From Lachnospiraceae bacterium (lineage in GTDB: Bacteria > Bacillota > Clostridia > Lachnospirales > Lachnospiraceae), in NCBI GenBank assembly GCA_017469945.1, contig JAFUFI010000002.1, forward strand, positions 1 through 64,000: DNA of 64,000 nucleotides, written 5' to 3'. The notes under the pieces are model-generated. The model did not search any database, had not been told where the DNA came from, and worked only from the letters and a program-made list of their open reading frames with translations. Made by a program: the position numbers and the translations under genes. How positions within the stretch are numbered: position 1 is the stretch's first letter; every line of letters begins with the position of its first letter. Below, piece after piece: positions 60,615 to 64,000 of this stretch.

Positions 60615-62717
60615 ATGGATGTCAGTCAGTATCTTGAAATCTTTCTTGATGAGACGAACGAGCATTTACAAAACCTGAATACTCAGATCCTTGAGCTTGA
60701 ACAGGATCCCGAGAATTCCGATACCGTAAATGAAATTTTCCGTGCCGCACACTCCCTTAAAGGTATGGCGGGAACCATGGGATACAAGAGAATGCAGAAT
60801 CTCACCCATGACATGGAAAATGTTTTTTCTGAAGTTAGAAACGGCAATATCAAGGTTCAGCCCGAGATGATTGACGTTCTCTTCCAATGCCTCGACGCGC
60901 TTCAGGAATACACGGACAACATCAAGAACACAGCAGATGAGGGAACCAATGATAATGAGCCCCTTATCCGCCAGCTTAACGATATTTTAAACAACAAGGG
61001 TGCGAGCGGCGCACCCGCAGCAGCTCCCGCTCAGGCACCCGCAGCCGAGAAGGCTGAGGAAGCTTCTTCAGACGAACCCTGGTACGATATCAATTACGAT
61101 GAGAGCCAGCTTTCCGTTCTTACAGAGGCTTCTAAGCAGGGAGGAAAGGTATACGGAATCAAGGTTTCCGTTGATCCTTCATGCGTACTTAAGGCCGCAA
61201 GAGCTTTCCTCGTTGTAAAGGCTATCGAAGAAAAGGGCGAACTTATCGTTTCCAACCCCAATTCTCAGGACCTTGAAGACGAGAAATTCGAAAGTGACTT
61301 TACTCTTATAGTTATTTCCGATGAGCCCCTCGAGAACCTTATAGCTGCAGCTAAGAGCGTTTCCGAGATTTCGGATGCTGTCGGAAAAGAGCTTGACGTT
61401 ACCAAGCTACATTCTTCAGAGACTGAAAGCGAAGCGGAAGAGACTCCCGCAGCTCAGACTACAGCTCCTGCCGTTGCAGAAGCTCCAAAGGCTGCTCCCG
61501 CAGCAGCTCCCGCACAGGGCGCGGCTCCCGCAAAGGCTGCCGACAAGAAGCCCGGCAAGGTTGCTGTTAAGCAGACCGTACGTGTCGACATTGAAAAGCT
61601 CGACAGCCTCATGAACCTTGTTTCCGAGCTTATTACAGCTAAGAACTCACTTGTTTCCGCATCTTCTTCATCAGAAGGAAACAACTCATCATTCAACGAA
61701 CAGATCGAGTATCTTGAGAGCGTTACTTCAAACCTTCATGAATCCGTTATGAAGGTTCGAATGGTTCCCATCGAGAGTACTGTTAACAAGTTCCCTCGTA
61801 TGATCAGAGACCTTCAGAAACAGCTTGGCAAGAAGCTTGAATTCTATATGACAGGTGAAGAGACAGAGTTAGACCGTACCGTAGTTGACCAGATCGGCGA
61901 CCCTATCATGCACCTTCTTCGTAACTCCGCTGATCACGGTATCGAGTCGGCAGAGATTCGTGCTCAGCGCGGTAAGCCTGAAGCAGGATCCATCTTCCTT
62001 GATGCTTACCAGGATGGTAACAACGTTATCATCGAAGTAAGAGATGATGGTAACGGTATCGATATCGAGGCAGTAAGAGCAAAGGGAATCGAGCGCGGAG
62101 TCATTACTCCAGAGCAGGCAGCCGCTATGAGCGACAAGGAAGTAATAAACCTTCTTTTCAATGCCGGATTCTCTACCGCAAAGAAAGTTACCGACGTATC
62201 CGGACGAGGCGTTGGTCTTGACGTAGTTAAGTCAATGATCGAGTCCCTTAGCGGTGAAGTTGATGTTAAGAGTGAACTCGGAGTAGGATCCACATGGACA
62301 ATCCGCCTTCCTCTTACCCTTGCTATCATCCAGGCTCTCATGGTTGTTGTCGGCGGAGAGAAATATGCTATTTCCCTCGGATCCATCCAGACCATCGAGA
62401 CAATTGAAAAATCTGATATTAAGCTTGTACAGAACGAGGAGGTTATAAACCTTCGCGGTACAGTTATCCCTCTTATCAGACTCAACGAAGTTATCGAGAC
62501 TGAGAGTCATCCCATTGATGAGAACTCCCTTATCGTTGTTATCATCAAGAAAGGTGATAAGATGGCCGGCCTTGTTATCGATGAACTCATCGGACAGCAG
62601 GAGATCGTTATCAAGCCTCTCGGCAAGTATGTAAAGCATGTCAAGTTCATCACCGGTGCTACTATTCTCGGTGATGGTGAGGTTGCACTTATCTTTGATG
62701 CAAATACGTTACTGTAA
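60615..62717 (+). CDS. cheA: Chemotaxis sensor histidine kinase CheA
   Basis: CheA phosphorylates CheY and CheB in response to receptors. The 700-residue product has the Hpt domain with H46 in RAAHSLKGMAGTMG, a CheY-binding P2 domain (about 155-265) flanked by alanine/proline-rich linkers, the dimerisation domain (about 320-385), the ATPase (NSADHGIE, DDGNGID, GRGVGLDVVK) and the CheW-like P5 (about 570-700). Length is normal for Firmicutes. A GGAGG ribosome binding site precedes the ATG. Confidence 0.97.
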   Translation: MDVSQYLEIFLDETNEHLQNLNTQILELEQDPENSDTVNEIFRAAHSLKGMAGTMGYKRMQNLTHDMENVFSEVRNGNIKVQPEMIDVLFQCLDALQEYTDNIKNTADEGTNDNEPLIRQLNDILNNKGASGAPAAAPAQAPAAEKAEEASSDEPWYDINYDESQLSVLTEASKQGGKVYGIKVSVDPSCVLKAARAFLVVKAIEEKGELIVSNPNSQDLEDEKFESDFTLIVISDEPLENLIAAAKSVSEISDAVGKELDVTKLHSSETESEAEETPAAQTTAPAVAEAPKAAPAAAPAQGAAPAKAADKKPGKVAVKQTVRVDIEKLDSLMNLVSELITAKNSLVSASSSSEGNNSSFNEQIEYLESVTSNLHESVMKVRMVPIESTVNKFPRMIRDLQKQLGKKLEFYMTGEETELDRTVVDQIGDPIMHLLRNSADHGIESAEIRAQRGKPEAGSIFLDAYQDGNNVIIEVRDDGNGIDIEAVRAKGIERGVITPEQAAAMSDKEVINLLFNAGFSTAKKVTDVSGRGVGLDVVKSMIESLSGEVDVKSELGVGSTWTIRLPLTLAIIQALMVVVGGEKYAISLGSIQTIETIEKSDIKLVQNEEVINLRGTVIPLIRLNEVIETESHPIDENSLIVVIIKKGDKMAGLVIDELIGQQEIVIKPLGKYVKHVKFITGATILGDGEVALIFDANTLL

Positions 62718-62735
62718 CGAAGGGAGAATAAAAAA

Positions 62736-63233
62736 ATGGATCAGCTTAGTACAAATAATAACCTTAATCTTCCGGAAGACGGAGATGAGACCAAAATAGT
62801 TGATGTTACTTTCCAGTACATTGTTATTCGCCTCGGAGAAGAGCAGTATGGTATCGATATCAGCTATGTAAACAACATTGTAAGAATGCAGCGGATCACC
62901 AGAGTTCCCAAGGTTGCTCCTTATCTTAAGGGTGTGATCAATCTTCGTGGTGAAGTCCTTCCCGTAGTAAGCTTAAGACTTAAGATGGGGCTCGATGAAG
63001 ATGTATTTGACAAGGCTACCAGAATCATTATCTTAAAGACCGAGAATGAAGGCCAGATCGGTATCATTGTCGATGAAGTTAAAGAAGTTGTTACCCTTTC
63101 GGAAAAGTCGATCGAGAAGATTTCTCACGACAACAAGAGCGAGAAGGCAAACTTCTTAAGCGGAGTAGGAAAGAACAACGGAGAGCTTATTTCCATACTC
63201 GACCTCAATATGATCTCGCTTGAGGACAACTAA
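62736..63233 (+). CDS. cheW: Chemotaxis coupling protein CheW
   Basis: CheW bridges receptors and CheA. The 165-residue product has a 25-residue variable N terminus and a CheW domain with VIRLGEEQYGIDISYVNNI and LKGVINLRGEVLPVVSL. 18 bases from cheA. Confidence 0.96.
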   Translation: MDQLSTNNNLNLPEDGDETKIVDVTFQYIVIRLGEEQYGIDISYVNNIVRMQRITRVPKVAPYLKGVINLRGEVLPVVSLRLKMGLDEDVFDKATRIIILKTENEGQIGIIVDEVKEVVTLSEKSIEKISHDNKSEKANFLSGVGKNNGELISILDLNMISLEDN

Positions 63234-63258
63234 TATTTCGATAAAGTGAGGATAAATA

Positions 63259-63879
63259 ATGGGTGATTTGAATCTTGCACAGGTTTCCGAGCAGTACTAT
63301 GATGTACTCAAGGAACTTGGAAATATCGGCGCTGGAAACGCTATGACGGCGCTTTCCCAGATGCTCAATTGTAAAATTGATATGAGAGTCCCCAAGGTCG
63401 AGCTGCTTGAGTTTTCCCAGGTCGGAGAAGCTGTAGGAGGCGACGAACAGATAATGGTCGGCGTTTTCCTCGGCGTTGAAGGAGACATTACGGGAAGTAT
63501 GCTCTTTCTCGCCGAAGTGTCATCCGCAAAGCATCTTATCGATAAGATAATGCCCGGAATGACACAGCCCGGAAATGAGTTTTCCGAGATGGAGCTTTCC
63601 GCTATGCAGGAAATCGGTAATATTATTACCGGTGCTTACCTTAACTCTCTTGCTACTATTACCAATCTCACCATATTCCCTTCGCCGCCGGCGCTTACGG
63701 TTGATATGGCAGCTGCCATAATGTCCGTTCCGGCTATCGAATTCGGAATTTACGGTGATAACATCCTTTTGATCCAGTCTCAGTTCTTTGATGAGGTTGA
63801 GATTGACGGATACTTTGTTCTTGTACCTGATATAGAGTCATATGAAAGAATACTTAGTTCATTAGGAATCAGTGTTTGA
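63259..63879 (+). CDS. cheC: CheY-P phosphatase CheC
   Basis: The 206-residue product has both phosphatase sites of the CheC family: D-x3-E-x2-N in YDVLKELGNIGAGNAM and S-x3-E-x2-N in LSAMQEIGNIITGAYL. CheC dephosphorylates CheY-P and is stimulated by CheD, encoded next. With FliY it gives two CheY-P phosphatases. Confidence 0.96.
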   Translation: MGDLNLAQVSEQYYDVLKELGNIGAGNAMTALSQMLNCKIDMRVPKVELLEFSQVGEAVGGDEQIMVGVFLGVEGDITGSMLFLAEVSSAKHLIDKIMPGMTQPGNEFSEMELSAMQEIGNIITGAYLNSLATITNLTIFPSPPALTVDMAAAIMSVPAIEFGIYGDNILLIQSQFFDEVEIDGYFVLVPDIESYERILSSLGISV

Positions 63880-63896
63880 TTAATTCGGAGAATGCT

Positions 63897-64000
63897 ATGG
63901 GTGAAGTTATTAAAGTAGGAATGGCTGACCTGAAAACTTGCTGTCCTCCGAATACCGTGACTACGCTTGGACTCGGGTCCTGCGTTGGTGTTGCTATCCG
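63897..64000 (+). CDS. cheD: Chemoreceptor glutamine deamidase CheD (partial)
   Basis: The first 34 codons are present and run off the window. The N terminus contains TLGLGSCVGVAIR, the CheD motif with the catalytic cysteine C29. A CGGAG ribosome binding site lies upstream. CheD deamidates receptors and activates CheC. Confidence 0.92.
   Translation, partial: MGEVIKVGMADLKTCCPPNTVTTLGLGSCVGVAI

Overview
This window looks like chromosome from a motile, Gram-positive anaerobe of the Lachnospiraceae (Butyrivibrio, Pseudobutyrivibrio or Roseburia type). The assignment rests on gene content and order: a PolC-type replicative polymerase, CodY just upstream of a very long fla/che operon, the FliM/FliY switch, CheC and CheD, the mraZ-rsmH-ftsL-pbp-ftsW-ftsQ-ftsZ cell-division cluster, and strong AGGAGG ribosome binding sites. 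All convincing genes lie on the + strand.

Layout. Positions 1-600 hold the 3' end of an unrecognised, probably frameshifted gene. About 659-3810 is a small integrated element: iteron-like repeats, a structured leader, a Rha-type antirepressor, a sigma-like HTH protein, an excisionase and a Tn916-type tyrosine recombinase with its own promoter. It abuts ychF. ychF-lgt follow, then a MraZ-regulated, reduced dcw cluster (6.2-13.7 kb), nrdR, an orphan gene with a sigma-D-type promoter, mnmA, a histidinol-phosphatase, a MATE exporter and small proteins. The glycolytic block gapA, pgk, tpiA (19.4-22.7 kb) has a remarkable four-way-junction RNA candidate between pgk and tpiA. Between tpiA and ispG lies a small accessory patch (22.7-23.8 kb): repeats, a 45-bp REP-like hairpin, a candidate small RNA, and an orphan antitoxin followed by the stub of its toxin. 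ispG, polC, tRNA-Glu(CTC), topA and codY lead into the flagellar region.

From 33.4 kb to the end there is one co-directional motility locus: flgB-flgC-fliE-fliF-fliG-fliH-fliI-fliJ-ylxF/motE-like-fliK-flgD-TIGR02530-flgE-flbD-motA-motB-fliL-fliM-fliY-cheY-fliO-fliP-fliQ-fliR-flhB-flhA-flhF-flhG-PilZ-cheB-cheA-cheW-cheC-cheD (cut by the window end). It encodes the basal body, type III export gate, hook and hook-length ruler, motor stators, switch, placement GTPases, a c-di-GMP brake candidate and the adaptation half of chemotaxis. A sigma-A-type promoter flanked by a perfect 10-bp inverted repeat drives flgB; a sigma-D-type promoter precedes fliK. codY has a near-consensus CodY box at its own promoter, so nutrient control and motility sit side by side.

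No CRISPR array, rRNA operon or intact insertion sequence was seen. The most novel signals are the pgk-tpiA RNA, the candidate sRNA at 23.1 kb, the sigma-D-linked orphan at 14.8 kb, the paired operators around the flgB promoter, and the GTGGGA palindrome array upstream of mraZ.
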